From assembly GCA_900548265.1 (NCBI GenBank), contig URKG01000011.1, positions 1 through 64,000 on the forward strand: a DNA stretch of 64,000 nt. Reading direction: 5' to 3'. The DNA is from an uncultured Collinsella sp. GTDB taxonomy: Bacteria; Actinomycetota; Coriobacteriia; Coriobacteriales; Coriobacteriaceae. The notes below the pieces were generated by a model. It saw only the letters and a list, made by a program, of their open reading frames with translations. It was not told where the DNA came from and ran no database searches. A program made the position numbers and the translations under genes. The stretch's first letter is position 1, and each line of letters starts with the position of its first letter. This document shows positions 51,621-60,603 of this stretch, piece after piece.

Positions 51621-53006
51621 TTAGAGCTCCACGCTTTCGGCTCCATTGATATGGAGGTCGCGCTCGTAGAAGGCGGTGAGGGCGCGGATGGCGTACATCA
51701 CGTCGCGCACGCCGCCGGTCTCGTAGCTCGAGTGCATGGCCAGCTGCGGCAGGCCCACGTCCACGGCATGCATGCTCGCCTGCATATTGGACAGATTGCC
51801 GAGCGTGGATCCGCCGGCCATATCGCTCTTGTTGGCGAAGGCCTGCGTGGGCACGTCGGCGTCATCGCAAATAGCTTGGAACACCGCGCGGCTAAAGGCA
51901 TCGGTACAATAGTGCTGGTTGGCGGCTTCCTTGATGACGATGCCGCCGTTGAGCACAACCTGGTTGCGCGCATCGCACTTCTCGGCGTGGTTGGGGTGCA
52001 CGGCATGCGCGTTGTCGCAGCTCACGAGCATCGATGCGGCAAGGGCGCGATGATACGACTCGTCGTCAAAGCCCAGCGATCCGTTAGTGCGGCGCAATGC
52101 ATCGGCCAAGAACGTTGACATGGCGCCCTGTTTGGTCTCGGAACCAACCTCCTCGTTATCAAAACAGCAGAAGACCGAGACGTCGCGCGCGTTCTCGGCG
52201 CCCAAAAATGCCTGTAGCGAGGTGTAGGCGCAGGCCAGGTCGTCAAGCTTGGGTGTCGAGATAAACTCGTCGGCCCAGCCCCAAATACGCGCATCCTGAC
52301 GATTGACCAGGAACAGATCGCGGCCCAAAATTTGCTCGGGCTCAACGTCCAGCTCGTCGGCGATCAGGGCGTCAAAGTCGCCCTGTTTAAGGTCACCAGC
52401 GCTGATGAGCGGGCACAGGTCAACGGCGCGATTGGGAGCAAAGCTCTCGTTAACGCCGCGGTTCATGTGGATGGCAAGGCTCGGAATAATGGCAACCTCG
52501 CGCTCGGTGGCAAGCAGGCGGCTCTCAATACGGTCGCCCTCGCGCACCAGCACGCGGCCCGCGAGTGCCAGCGGGCGATCGAACCAGGTGTAGTCGATCA
52601 TGCCGCCGTAGGCCTCGGTGTTCAGGCGCAGCGTCTCGCCCGCGCCGTCAAGCTCAGGCACGGCCTTGACCTTAAACGTCGGCGAATCGCTGTGCGACGC
52701 CGTGAGCTGAAAATGATAGTCACCGGCAACGCCGTCCTCGCCCCACGTCGCGGCCAGGTCCTCGCCCACCTTAAAGGCAACAACGCTCGAGGTGTTGCGC
52801 TGCGTGTAATAACGCCCGCCCGGCTCGATGTCCCACGCCGCGTTCTCGGGCAGGTAGGTAAAGCCCGCCTCGTCGAGCTCGGCCATAATAGTCGCCGCCG
52901 TATGGAACATGCTGGGGCACGCCTCGATAAAGTCGATAAGGTCGTTGGCGGCCTCGATATCGTCGGCCGTCACATGCGCGCGCTCGGGCGTTTCCTGATC
53001 CGTCAT
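51621..53006 (-). CDS. apeB: M18 family aminopeptidase
   Basis: A 461-residue aspartyl aminopeptidase-type enzyme. Metal-binding blocks are LTASHSDSPTFKVK (His, Asp), PKLDDLACAYTSL (bridging Asp), CCFDNEEVGSETKQGA (Glu pair), VSCDNAHAVHPNH and a terminal SYETGGVRD (His earlier in LAMHSSYE). It removes N-terminal residues, mainly acidic ones, from peptides in the cytoplasm. The start at 53006 has AAGGGGAG; the longer frame to 53117 lacks one. It diverges from the Ntn hydrolase at 53168. Confidence 0.94.
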   Translation of the reverse strand: MTDQETPERAHVTADDIEAANDLIDFIEACPSMFHTAATIMAELDEAGFTYLPENAAWDIEPGGRYYTQRNTSSVVAFKVGEDLAATWGEDGVAGDYHFQLTASHSDSPTFKVKAVPELDGAGETLRLNTEAYGGMIDYTWFDRPLALAGRVLVREGDRIESRLLATEREVAIIPSLAIHMNRGVNESFAPNRAVDLCPLISAGDLKQGDFDALIADELDVEPEQILGRDLFLVNRQDARIWGWADEFISTPKLDDLACAYTSLQAFLGAENARDVSVFCCFDNEEVGSETKQGAMSTFLADALRRTNGSLGFDDESYHRALAASMLVSCDNAHAVHPNHAEKCDARNQVVLNGGIVIKEAANQHYCTDAFSRAVFQAICDDADVPTQAFANKSDMAGGSTLGNLSNMQASMHAVDVGLPQLAMHSSYETGGVRDVMYAIRALTAFYERDLHINGAESVEL

Positions 53007-53167
53007 GCTCTCCCCTTTCGCTGGGTTGATGGTCCCCTCCAGCATACCCCGCCACGCCAGTGCCGCACTCTTCATTCCGTGCTTAATTCCGCGCCACTCA
53101 CCAAGTTGAGCCATCATGCCCGTGCACCTTTTGCGACAATTACGCTAACAGGACGAGAGGAGTCGTC

Positions 53168-54253
53168 ATGAAGCCACGTAACATTGCCATCGCCTGCGGT
53201 GTCGCGGGAGTCGCCGTCGGCCTTGCCGCTGCCACCGGTATCGTTTATCACAAGCAAATCAAGTCCGCCGCGTCGCTCAAACGCTTGACCGGCTACGCGG
53301 ATGGCTATGACCTGTACGCAATCGACATCGCCTACGACTACGATCTTGATCGCATCATCGCCGCTGGCGTGCGCGACGACCAGGCCTACATCGATGCCGT
53401 GGTGGCGCAGGTGCTGCCCGGTGTGCCGGTACATGTCCAGGCGCCCCAGTTTGCCTGCAGCGCTTTTGTCGCCGTAGATGCCGAAGGCCGCGTGCGCACC
53501 GGTCGCAATTACGACTTTAAGGACGACACCTCGGCGCTGCTGGTGCGCAATCACCCACGTGGCGGCTATGCCTCCATCGGGTTTGCCGCCCTTAACAACC
53601 TGGGCGATAACACTCCGCTTGACTCCGTCGCCGGACGTGCCGCCGCACTCATGGGCCCGTTTGCCCAGCTCGACGGTGTTAACGAATGCGGCGTGTCCAT
53701 TGCCGTACTCACTCTGGATTCCAAGCCCTGTGACCAGGACGCGCAACGCCCCGTCATCAATACCTCACTCGCCATCCGTCTGGTGCTCGACCGTGCCGCC
53801 ACCACGCAAGAAGCTGTCGACCTGCTTTCCGCCTACGACATGCACGCCATGGCAGGACGCGATTACCACTTCTTTATCAACGACGCCGCCGGTGACGCGC
53901 GCGTAGTAGAGTGGGATCCGCGCGATCCGGACCGTGCTTTCAAAGCGACCCCTGTTCGCCAGGTCACGAACTTCTACGCCTGCTATGGCGACGAAGTGCT
54001 GCCCAACCAAAAGAATGGCGAGCTGGGCCATGGTAAAGAGCGCGCCGTCGCAATCGCCGATGTCCTTGACGCCCATGTCGGCGCCCAAGACGAGGCAGTC
54101 GCTTGGAAGGCCCTACGCGCTGCGGCGCAAAAGCCCAATCCGGAAGACATCACCAGCAACACGCAGTGGTCGGTCGTCTTTGACAATACCGAGCCCGCTG
54201 CCGCCATCACGCTGCGCCGCCACTGGGGCAACGTCGATGCCTTCGCACTGTAA
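53168..54253 (+). CDS. Choloylglycine-hydrolase/C45-like Ntn hydrolase
   Basis: A 361-residue linear-amide C-N hydrolase. An N-terminal hydrophobic segment (NIAIACGVAGVAVGLAAATG) looks like a signal anchor, so it is probably outside the membrane. The likely nucleophile Cys is in QFACSAFVAVDAEG (near residue 98), followed by RTGRNYDFKDD, the Ntn-family Asn/Asp block, and later AALNNLGDN and GVNECGVSIAV. The relatives include bile salt hydrolases, penicillin acylases and acyl-transferases. If Cys98 is the active residue the first 97 residues would be removed by autocleavage, which is long for a BSH, so a C45-type enzyme fits better. GAGAGGAG precedes the ATG. Bile salt activity cannot be claimed from sequence. 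Confidence 0.8.
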   Translation: MKPRNIAIACGVAGVAVGLAAATGIVYHKQIKSAASLKRLTGYADGYDLYAIDIAYDYDLDRIIAAGVRDDQAYIDAVVAQVLPGVPVHVQAPQFACSAFVAVDAEGRVRTGRNYDFKDDTSALLVRNHPRGGYASIGFAALNNLGDNTPLDSVAGRAAALMGPFAQLDGVNECGVSIAVLTLDSKPCDQDAQRPVINTSLAIRLVLDRAATTQEAVDLLSAYDMHAMAGRDYHFFINDAAGDARVVEWDPRDPDRAFKATPVRQVTNFYACYGDEVLPNQKNGELGHGKERAVAIADVLDAHVGAQDEAVAWKALRAAAQKPNPEDITSNTQWSVVFDNTEPAAAITLRRHWGNVDAFAL

Positions 54254-54319
54254 GGAGCCAGGCCCGTCGACCTTACGTTCCCTGACGTTGCTTACATTTC
54301 CATACGCTTGAGCTAACAC

Positions 54320-54358
54320 GTTTTACCCCCGTATCAACAGTGTGCGGGGGTAAACTTA
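54320..54358 (+). terminator. Terminator after the Ntn hydrolase
   Basis: GTTTTACCCCCG and CGGGGGTAAAC form a 10-11 bp stem, followed by TTATG. It separates the hydrolase from the phosphofructokinase. Confidence 0.65.
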
Positions 54359-54392
54359 TGCGCATGTTATAACTTGCCCGGAAGGATTCATC

Positions 54393-55472
54393 ATGCTCAG
54401 GATCGGTCTTCTTACCAGTGGCGGCGACTGCCAGGCGCTCAACGCCACCATGCGCGGCATCGTCAAAACGCTTATGACCAATAGCGAAGAACCTATCGAG
54501 ATCTATGGTTTTGAGGACGGCTACCAGGGCCTTATCTACAGCAGGTTCCGCGTCATGTCGCCCGCCGATTTTAGCGGCATCCTCACCCGCGGCGGCACCA
54601 TCCTGGGCACGAGCCGCACGCCGTTCAAGCGTCTGGATATTCCCGAGGCCGATGGCGTCGAGAAGGTACCCGCAATGGTCCACACCTATCATAAGCTGCA
54701 GCTCGACTGCCTGTTTATGCTGGGCGGCAACGGCTCCACCAAGACCGCCAACCGCCTGCGCGAAGAGGGCCTCAACGTTATCGCCCTGCCCAAGACCATC
54801 GATAACGACACCTGGGGCACCGAGCTGACGTTTGGCTTTACGAGCGCCATCGACGTCGCCACCAAGTGCATCGACGACATCCACACCACCGCTTCGAGCC
54901 ATGGGCGCGTGTTCGTTATCGAGATCATGGGCCACAAGGTTGGCTGGATTCCACTGTACGCCGGCGTCGCGGGCGGCGCGGATGTCATCCTGATTCCCGA
55001 GATCCCCTACGACATGGATAACGTCATCAAGACCATCGAGCATCGCATGGAAACCGGCAGCCGCTTTACCATCGTGGCCGTCGCCGAGGGCGCCATCTCC
55101 AAGGAGGACGCGGCGCTGTCCAAGAAGGAGTACAAGAAGAAGCTCGCCGAGCGTACGAGCCCCTCGATTGTCTACGACATCGCCAAGGAGATCGAAGCCA
55201 AGACTGGTCGCGAGACCCGTGTCGCCATCCCCGGCCACACGCAGCGCGGCGGCCAGCCCGACGCCCAGGACCGCATCTTTGCGACCCAGTGCGGCGTCGA
55301 GGCGGCACTCGGCTGCCTACGCGGCGAGTTTGGCTACATGATCGCCCTGCGTGACGGCAAGATGTGCCACATGCCGCTCGAGGAAGTCGCCGGCAAGCTC
55401 AAGTATGTCGACCCCCAGAGTGATCTGGTGCGCGAGGCCAAGGCGTTGGGCATCAGCTTCGGCGACGAATAG
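54393..55472 (+). CDS. 6-phosphofructokinase
   Basis: Glycolytic kinase of 359 residues (fructose 6-phosphate to fructose 1,6-bisphosphate). Motifs: LTSGGDCQALNA at the start, MLGGNGSTKTA (ATP/PPi loop), ALPKTIDND (catalytic Asp pair) and GHTQRGGQPDAQD (sugar phosphate). The loop has Gly where PPi enzymes carry Asp, favouring ATP, but has Lys in PKTIDND where E. coli has Gly, as in actinobacterial ATP-PFKs. The usual GGDGS is GGNGS: the Mg-site Asp is Asn. GGAAGGA precedes the ATG. A perfect 28-bp hairpin follows. Confidence 0.93.
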   Translation: MLRIGLLTSGGDCQALNATMRGIVKTLMTNSEEPIEIYGFEDGYQGLIYSRFRVMSPADFSGILTRGGTILGTSRTPFKRLDIPEADGVEKVPAMVHTYHKLQLDCLFMLGGNGSTKTANRLREEGLNVIALPKTIDNDTWGTELTFGFTSAIDVATKCIDDIHTTASSHGRVFVIEIMGHKVGWIPLYAGVAGGADVILIPEIPYDMDNVIKTIEHRMETGSRFTIVAVAEGAISKEDAALSKKEYKKKLAERTSPSIVYDIAKEIEAKTGRETRVAIPGHTQRGGQPDAQDRIFATQCGVEAALGCLRGEFGYMIALRDGKMCHMPLEEVAGKLKYVDPQSDLVREAKALGISFGDE

Positions 55473-55496
55473 CCTCGGCTGGAACTGCTCTCATCG

Positions 55497-55617
55497 GAGG
55501 CCCCAGGGCTTACCTCCCAAATCGTCCTCGGACATGTCAGGATCCCGCCGTGCGCTTCGCGCGGCGGGATCCTTCCGTCCTGCGGAAAGATTTGGGAGGT
55601 AAGCCCTGGGGCCTCCT
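55497..55617. repeat. Perfect 28-bp inverted repeat after pfk
   Basis: Arms 55497-55524 and 55590-55617 are exact complements (start GGAGGCCCCAGGG, end CCCTGGGGCCTCC). The 65-base interior has a second stem AGGATCCCGCCG/CGGCGGGATCCT. It may end the pfk message, but the arms are far longer than needed. Confidence 0.85.
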
Positions 55618-55908
55618 GCGGTAACTAAGGAGGCCATGGCTATTCGTCTTCTTGCTGCGGGTGCCTGGGGTAGGATGCGGCGTGCATTTTTGGGAGTATT
55701 CAGCAGCCGAGGGTGCCTGCATACTGGATTTTGGGCGAAAGGCAGGCACCATGAGCCGCATCCTGTAAAAAAACGAGCGGCTCTAGAGGCGTTGGGACTC
55801 AGAATCGGGGCTTTCAGCGCGGTTTTGTGCACCCGCCCCCGCGCCCGCGGACCCCGGGACGCTGAATACTCCGGAATTTGCACGGCGCCCCCTGGGGTAC
55901 CTGTGGGC
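55618..55908. other. Palindrome-rich gap without a convincing gene
   Basis: Further inverted repeats overlap here: AGGATGCGGC/GCCGCATCCT (55673-55682 and 55756-55765), GGTGCCTGC/GCAGGCACC (55713-55721 and 55743-55751), and 55683-55705 with 55862-55884 (19 of 23 positions). Open frames exist on both strands, one with AAGGAGG before ATG 55636, but their proteins are Arg/Pro-rich and lack family features. Confidence 0.55.
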
Positions 55909-55953
55909 AAAAAGCAACCGCCCCGTCAAAGTATGCATTTGGCGGAGCGGTTT
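55909..55953 (-). terminator. Terminator of the ABC permease gene
   Basis: On the minus strand AACCGCTCCGCCAAA and TTTGACGGGGCGGTT pair at 13 of 15 positions, then GCTTTTT. Confidence 0.8.
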
Positions 55954-56013
55954 ATGCAAAAATACTGCTGCGGGCGCGTCGGCAGCTCGCTAGAACTTGA
56001 ATCCCAGGACAGG

Positions 56014-58779
56014 TTACTCGGCGCTCTTGAGGGCGCCGACCATGTCGATCTTGTTGAGGGTACGATTGGTGGCGAGGTTGACGATAAACGTAAAGCCAAA
56101 GGCCAGCAGCACGGCGAGCACGTAGCTCAGTGGCTCGACCTCGACGTCAAAGTACAGCGACGGCATCTGCAAAATGTAGGTAAAGCTCTCGGCCAGCAAG
56201 CCGCCCAGCGGCACGCCCAGCGCAGCGCCGATCGCCGTGAGGATCAACGTCTCCTTGTTGACGTAGTGGTGCACCTCGCCACGGCGGAAGCCCAGCACCT
56301 TGATGGTCGCCAGCTCGCGCTCGCGCTCGGAGATATTCGTGTTGGACAGCGTAAACACCACCACAAACGATAGGCACGCCGCCATAAAGGTCACGAGCAC
56401 CACGACGGAATTGATGATAGTGAAGTTCGCCTCGAAGTTCTGCCAATGTTCAGCCGTGCTCGAGATGGTGAGCCAACCGTCGCTCTTAAGCTTCTTGCTA
56501 AACGCAATCTGATCGGCCGACGAGCCCTTAAGCAGCACAAAGACGCCGTTAAGGCGCGCGCTTCGACCGAACGCGCGCTCATAGGTGCCCTGCGTCATGT
56601 AAAGCGTGTTGCCCAGATAGTTGAGCGAAATGTCGCTGACTTTGACCTTGGCTACGTTGAGCGACGAATCCTGGACGTGTGCCGTATCGCCCGGTTGAAT
56701 CCCCAGTACCAGCTGTGAACTCTTGCTCAGATACACATCTCCGTCGCGCAAAGATAGAGGCTCTTTGGACTCATCCTCGAGACGCACGTAGTCGTCCAGG
56801 TCGTTCGTGCGGTCATCGGGCACCACGATCAGCTGCACGGTCTCGCTCTTGCCGCCAAATGTAAAGGTGACGTTGTCGGTCATAATCGGCAGCGTCGAAG
56901 TCACGGTCACGTCGGAATCCTTGGCTGCGCTTCGCTCGTCGAGCGCCGCGCACGTCTGCGAAAAATCGTCGGGATTGGCAACCGCCAGCAGGTCATAGCG
57001 CGTGATATGCCCGTACTGCTTGGGCGAAAGCGCGACCGACGTATCACGAATGCCCATGCCGCAAATCACAAGCGCCGTACAGCCCGCGATGCCAAAGATG
57101 GTCATAAAGGCGCGCTTTTTGTAGCGGAACAGGTTACGTGCTGCCACCTTGTTCAAAAAGCCCATGCGGCGCCAGATAAAGCCGATGCGCTCGAGCAAGA
57201 TACGCGAGCCGGCGCGCGGGGCCTTGGGGCGCATGAGCGAGGCTGGGGTCTCGGCCATCTCGTGGCGGCAGGCAATAATCGTGGCGCCCACCACGCCCAC
57301 GGCAAACAGCGCCACCGACACGAGCGACGACACGATATCGTACGAAAGCAGCATCTGGGGCAGCGAGTACATGTCGTCGAACACCGTAAACAGGAACAGC
57401 GGCAGGCCCACAAATCCGATGATATTGCCGAGCACGCCGCCGATCAGGCACGCCCACAGCGCATAGTCCACGTATTTGGACAGGATGCGCTCGCGCGAGT
57501 AGCCGAGCGCCTTGTACAGGCCAATGAGCGTGCGCTCCTCCTCGACCATACGCGTGGCGGTAGTGAGGCTGATGAGCACGGCGACGATAAAGAAGATGAA
57601 AGGGAACACCGTGGCGATGGCTTCAATTGACGAGCTATCGCTCTCCACGCTCGAGTAACTTGCGATATTGCCGCGGTCCTGGATGTACCAGGTGCATTCG
57701 CCCAGGTCAGAGAGCTCGGCGCGGGCATCGGCAAACTGCTGGTCGGCGGCGGCGCGACGCTGGTCCAGGTCGGCCTGCGCTTGCACGCGCTCCTCACTGC
57801 CCTCTGCCATGCGGTTGATGTTGCCCTGTTCAATCCCAAAGAGCATATTCGCCTGGCGCTCAGCCGCATCTAAGCTTGCCGGCGTGTCGACTGTCAGCTC
57901 CTTAGCGCGCGCCTTCTCACGCTCCTCGCGGATCTTCTCGATATTGTCCTTGACCTTGTTGATCTTTGCCGCGTAGGCATCGGAATAGGAGTTGAGGCTC
58001 TTGGCTCCCTCGACGATCACGTGGACCGCGGAGTAGGAAGAAGATGTCGCGGCGTCCTCGCTCACATAGAACTTATAGTCCGCCGCCGAAGCAGCGCGAA
58101 AGGCGTTGACTGTCGAGTCGGAGCTCACATCAGTGGGATCGAGGACCTCGGCCGTAATGGTGTAATCGCCCGCGGCAAACTGATCCTTGGCGCTTTGGTT
58201 CGATGAACTTGCGTCATTGGCGGCAAAACTCACTGTATCGCCGAGCTTTTTGCCCGAAGCCTTCAGGAACTTCGAAGTCACCGCGACCTCATCGGCGCTC
58301 TCGGGCAAATCGCCGTTCACGAGCACCGGCTGATCGATGTTCTCCTTGGAGAGACTTTGCACGACCACTCGCTCGCGCGTTGTGCCCACGGCGGTGTAGG
58401 CGGTCTCGGTGTAGATACCCTCAGCCGTCTCGACGCCGTCGACCTCTTGGATAGCCGCAAGATCGTCGCGTGTAAGGCCATAGGTCGACTGCACGTTAAT
58501 GTCATAGACATTCTGCTGGTCAAAATACGCGTCGACCGAATCGCACAGATCCTCGCAGCCCGCCTTAAGGCCGCACATCACACTCACGCCGAGAGCGGTG
58601 ATAACCACGATGGACAAAAAGCGCTTAAGACTGCCCCGAATCGTGCGGTAGATGCCACGGCGAAAAACCGTCGGCACCATATCGTTTGAGCTTTGGGCAG
58701 TGCGGTAGGTCGTAAAATCCTGCTCGCGCTCCGTGTTCCGCGCGTCGCGGCGTTGGCTGTTTTGGCGGTCCTGATCCAT
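56014..58779 (-). CDS. FtsX-like ABC transporter permease
   Basis: A protein of about 921 residues with the double-FtsX (MacB-like) plan: an N-terminal span (about residues 45-70, FLSIVVITALGVSVMCGL), a long extracellular domain with a charged helical stretch (KDNIEKIREEREKARAKE) near 285-370, three spans (about 395-510), a second single span near 555, another extracellular domain, and three final spans (VVLVTFMAACLSFVVVFTL and others). Such permeases pair with a MacB/LolD-type ATPase and work in lipid, peptide or lipoprotein handling rather than classic transport. The ATPase gene overlaps or adjoins directly upstream. The start is either ATG 58779 or GTG 58791, which overlaps the ATPase stop; neither has a strong ribosome site. 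Confidence 0.88.
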   Translation of the reverse strand: MDQDRQNSQRRDARNTEREQDFTTYRTAQSSNDMVPTVFRRGIYRTIRGSLKRFLSIVVITALGVSVMCGLKAGCEDLCDSVDAYFDQQNVYDINVQSTYGLTRDDLAAIQEVDGVETAEGIYTETAYTAVGTTRERVVVQSLSKENIDQPVLVNGDLPESADEVAVTSKFLKASGKKLGDTVSFAANDASSSNQSAKDQFAAGDYTITAEVLDPTDVSSDSTVNAFRAASAADYKFYVSEDAATSSSYSAVHVIVEGAKSLNSYSDAYAAKINKVKDNIEKIREEREKARAKELTVDTPASLDAAERQANMLFGIEQGNINRMAEGSEERVQAQADLDQRRAAADQQFADARAELSDLGECTWYIQDRGNIASYSSVESDSSSIEAIATVFPFIFFIVAVLISLTTATRMVEEERTLIGLYKALGYSRERILSKYVDYALWACLIGGVLGNIIGFVGLPLFLFTVFDDMYSLPQMLLSYDIVSSLVSVALFAVGVVGATIIACRHEMAETPASLMRPKAPRAGSRILLERIGFIWRRMGFLNKVAARNLFRYKKRAFMTIFGIAGCTALVICGMGIRDTSVALSPKQYGHITRYDLLAVANPDDFSQTCAALDERSAAKDSDVTVTSTLPIMTDNVTFTFGGKSETVQLIVVPDDRTNDLDDYVRLEDESKEPLSLRDGDVYLSKSSQLVLGIQPGDTAHVQDSSLNVAKVKVSDISLNYLGNTLYMTQGTYERAFGRSARLNGVFVLLKGSSADQIAFSKKLKSDGWLTISSTAEHWQNFEANFTIINSVVVLVTFMAACLSFVVVFTLSNTNISERERELATIKVLGFRRGEVHHYVNKETLILTAIGAALGVPLGGLLAESFTYILQMPSLYFDVEVEPLSYVLAVLLAFGFTFIVNLATNRTLNKIDMVGALKSAE

Positions 58780-58784
58780 GGGCG

Positions 58785-59486
<702 letters not shown>

Positions 59487-59535
59487 CGATTGGTTCCCAT
59501 CTGGTCGGATAACTCTCTAGTATTACCCATTTCCC

Positions 59536-59576
59536 ACCTACCAAAAAGGGACAGGTTTATTTTGGCGGGTTTTATA
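59536..59576. repeat. CTGTCCC-family palindrome, copy A6
   Basis: ACCTACCAAAAAGGGACAGG followed by TTTATTTTGGCGGGTTTTAT: the inverse orientation of A3 and A5. It lies upstream of the ABC ATPase gene. Confidence 0.85.
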
Positions 59577-59687
59577 TGGGGAAATGGAAGCTATAGATGA
59601 GACGCCGGGGAGGCAGAGAAATCATCGATTGGGTCAGGCCGACCGCCAAACACAACGCACGCATCTCAATCTGTCAGCCAAATCATT

Positions 59688-59701
59688 CGAACAGCTGTTC
59701 G
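59688..59701. promoter_or_regulatory. Perfect SOS (LexA) box
   Basis: CGAACAGCTGTTCG matches the Gram-positive/actinobacterial LexA consensus CGAAC-N4-GTTCG exactly and is a perfect palindrome. A TATGAT -10 candidate is at 59711-59716, so the box covers the -35 of the GyrI-like gene. LexA control is inferred. Confidence 0.75.
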
Positions 59702-59757
59702 TTTCTATGATATGATTCGGCTATCTAAGCAGGCCAATACGCAGAAAGGCGGCCAAC

Positions 59758-60396
59758 ATGGCGTTCGACTTTAAGAAGAAATGCAAGGAGCTCTACAAAC
59801 CTGCAAGCAAGCCGAGTATCGTAACTGTCCCGCCTATGAGCTACGTTGCCGTTCGCGGAAAGGGCGACCCAAATACCGAAGGTGGCGAGTATCAAAACGC
59901 CCTGCCGCTGCTTTACGGCATCGCCTATACCATCAAGATGTCGAAGAAAGGCTCAAGGAGTATCGAGGGCTATTTCGACTTTGTGGTACCGCCGCTCGAG
60001 GGTTTCTGGTGGCAAGACTCCCCGAGCGGCGACATCGATTATGTACGCAAGGACGATTTCAACTTTATCTCGTGCATCCGCCTGCCCGATTTCGTCACCC
60101 GAGATGACTTTGACTGGGCGGTCGCGGAAGCCACAACCAAAAAGAAACTGGACTTTTCCGCCGTCGAGCTGCTTAAAGTTGACGAGGGTCTCTGCGTTCA
60201 ATGCATGCACACCGGGCCCTACGACAACGAACCGGCGACCGTAAACGCCATGCATGAATACACGACCGAGCAGGGCTATGTCCCCGACTTCTCAGACACC
60301 CGTTTACATCACGAAATCTATCTCTCCGATCCACGCAAGTGTGCGCCGGAGAAACTTAAGACTGTGGTTCGTCATCCTATCAAGCGCGCTGAATAG
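59758..60396 (+). CDS. GyrI-like small-molecule binding domain protein
   Basis: A 212-residue single-domain GyrI-like/SOUL-like protein (KPSIVTVPPMSYVAVRG, GEYQNALPLLYGIAYTIKM, GYFDFVVPPLEGFWW, LCVQCMHTGPYDNEPATV, then HHEIYLSDPRK). The fold is the effector domain of AraC/MerR-type drug sensors and of E. coli SbmC/GyrI, which protects gyrase. Here it stands alone with no DNA-binding part. A perfect SOS box precedes it, in line with SOS control of E. coli sbmC. AAAGGCGG precedes the ATG. The role could be toxin or drug binding. The gap to cas9 (60397-60603) has a CCGCCC/GGGCGG hairpin. Confidence 0.85.
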   Translation: MAFDFKKKCKELYKPASKPSIVTVPPMSYVAVRGKGDPNTEGGEYQNALPLLYGIAYTIKMSKKGSRSIEGYFDFVVPPLEGFWWQDSPSGDIDYVRKDDFNFISCIRLPDFVTRDDFDWAVAEATTKKKLDFSAVELLKVDEGLCVQCMHTGPYDNEPATVNAMHEYTTEQGYVPDFSDTRLHHEIYLSDPRKCAPEKLKTVVRHPIKRAE

Positions 60397-60603
60397 CGTG
60401 GAGCGCCGCCCCGCCATTCAATCTCAGGGCGGGATTCAGCCGGGTTTCAATTTCAACAAACAGCATCATCCGGAAACCGATATGTAAGGCTGTATAAATC
60501 GTTTCCGTTTGCCTAACAAAATGACCACTCGGCTAACAAGCTCGGCCCATGTCCTCACGCGATGGTACTGTTCTCTAGAGTTCTTATTAGAGAGGGATGC
60601 TCC

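Noticed and set aside
55636..56373. ORF with AAGGAGG before ATG 55636
   Set aside because: The product is Arg/Pro/His-rich without family features, lies on nested palindromes, and runs into the antisense of the ABC permease.
59660..59682. TCTCAATCTGTCAG as a member of the 38577 palindrome array
   Set aside because: Only 11 bases match and no inverted partner lies nearby.
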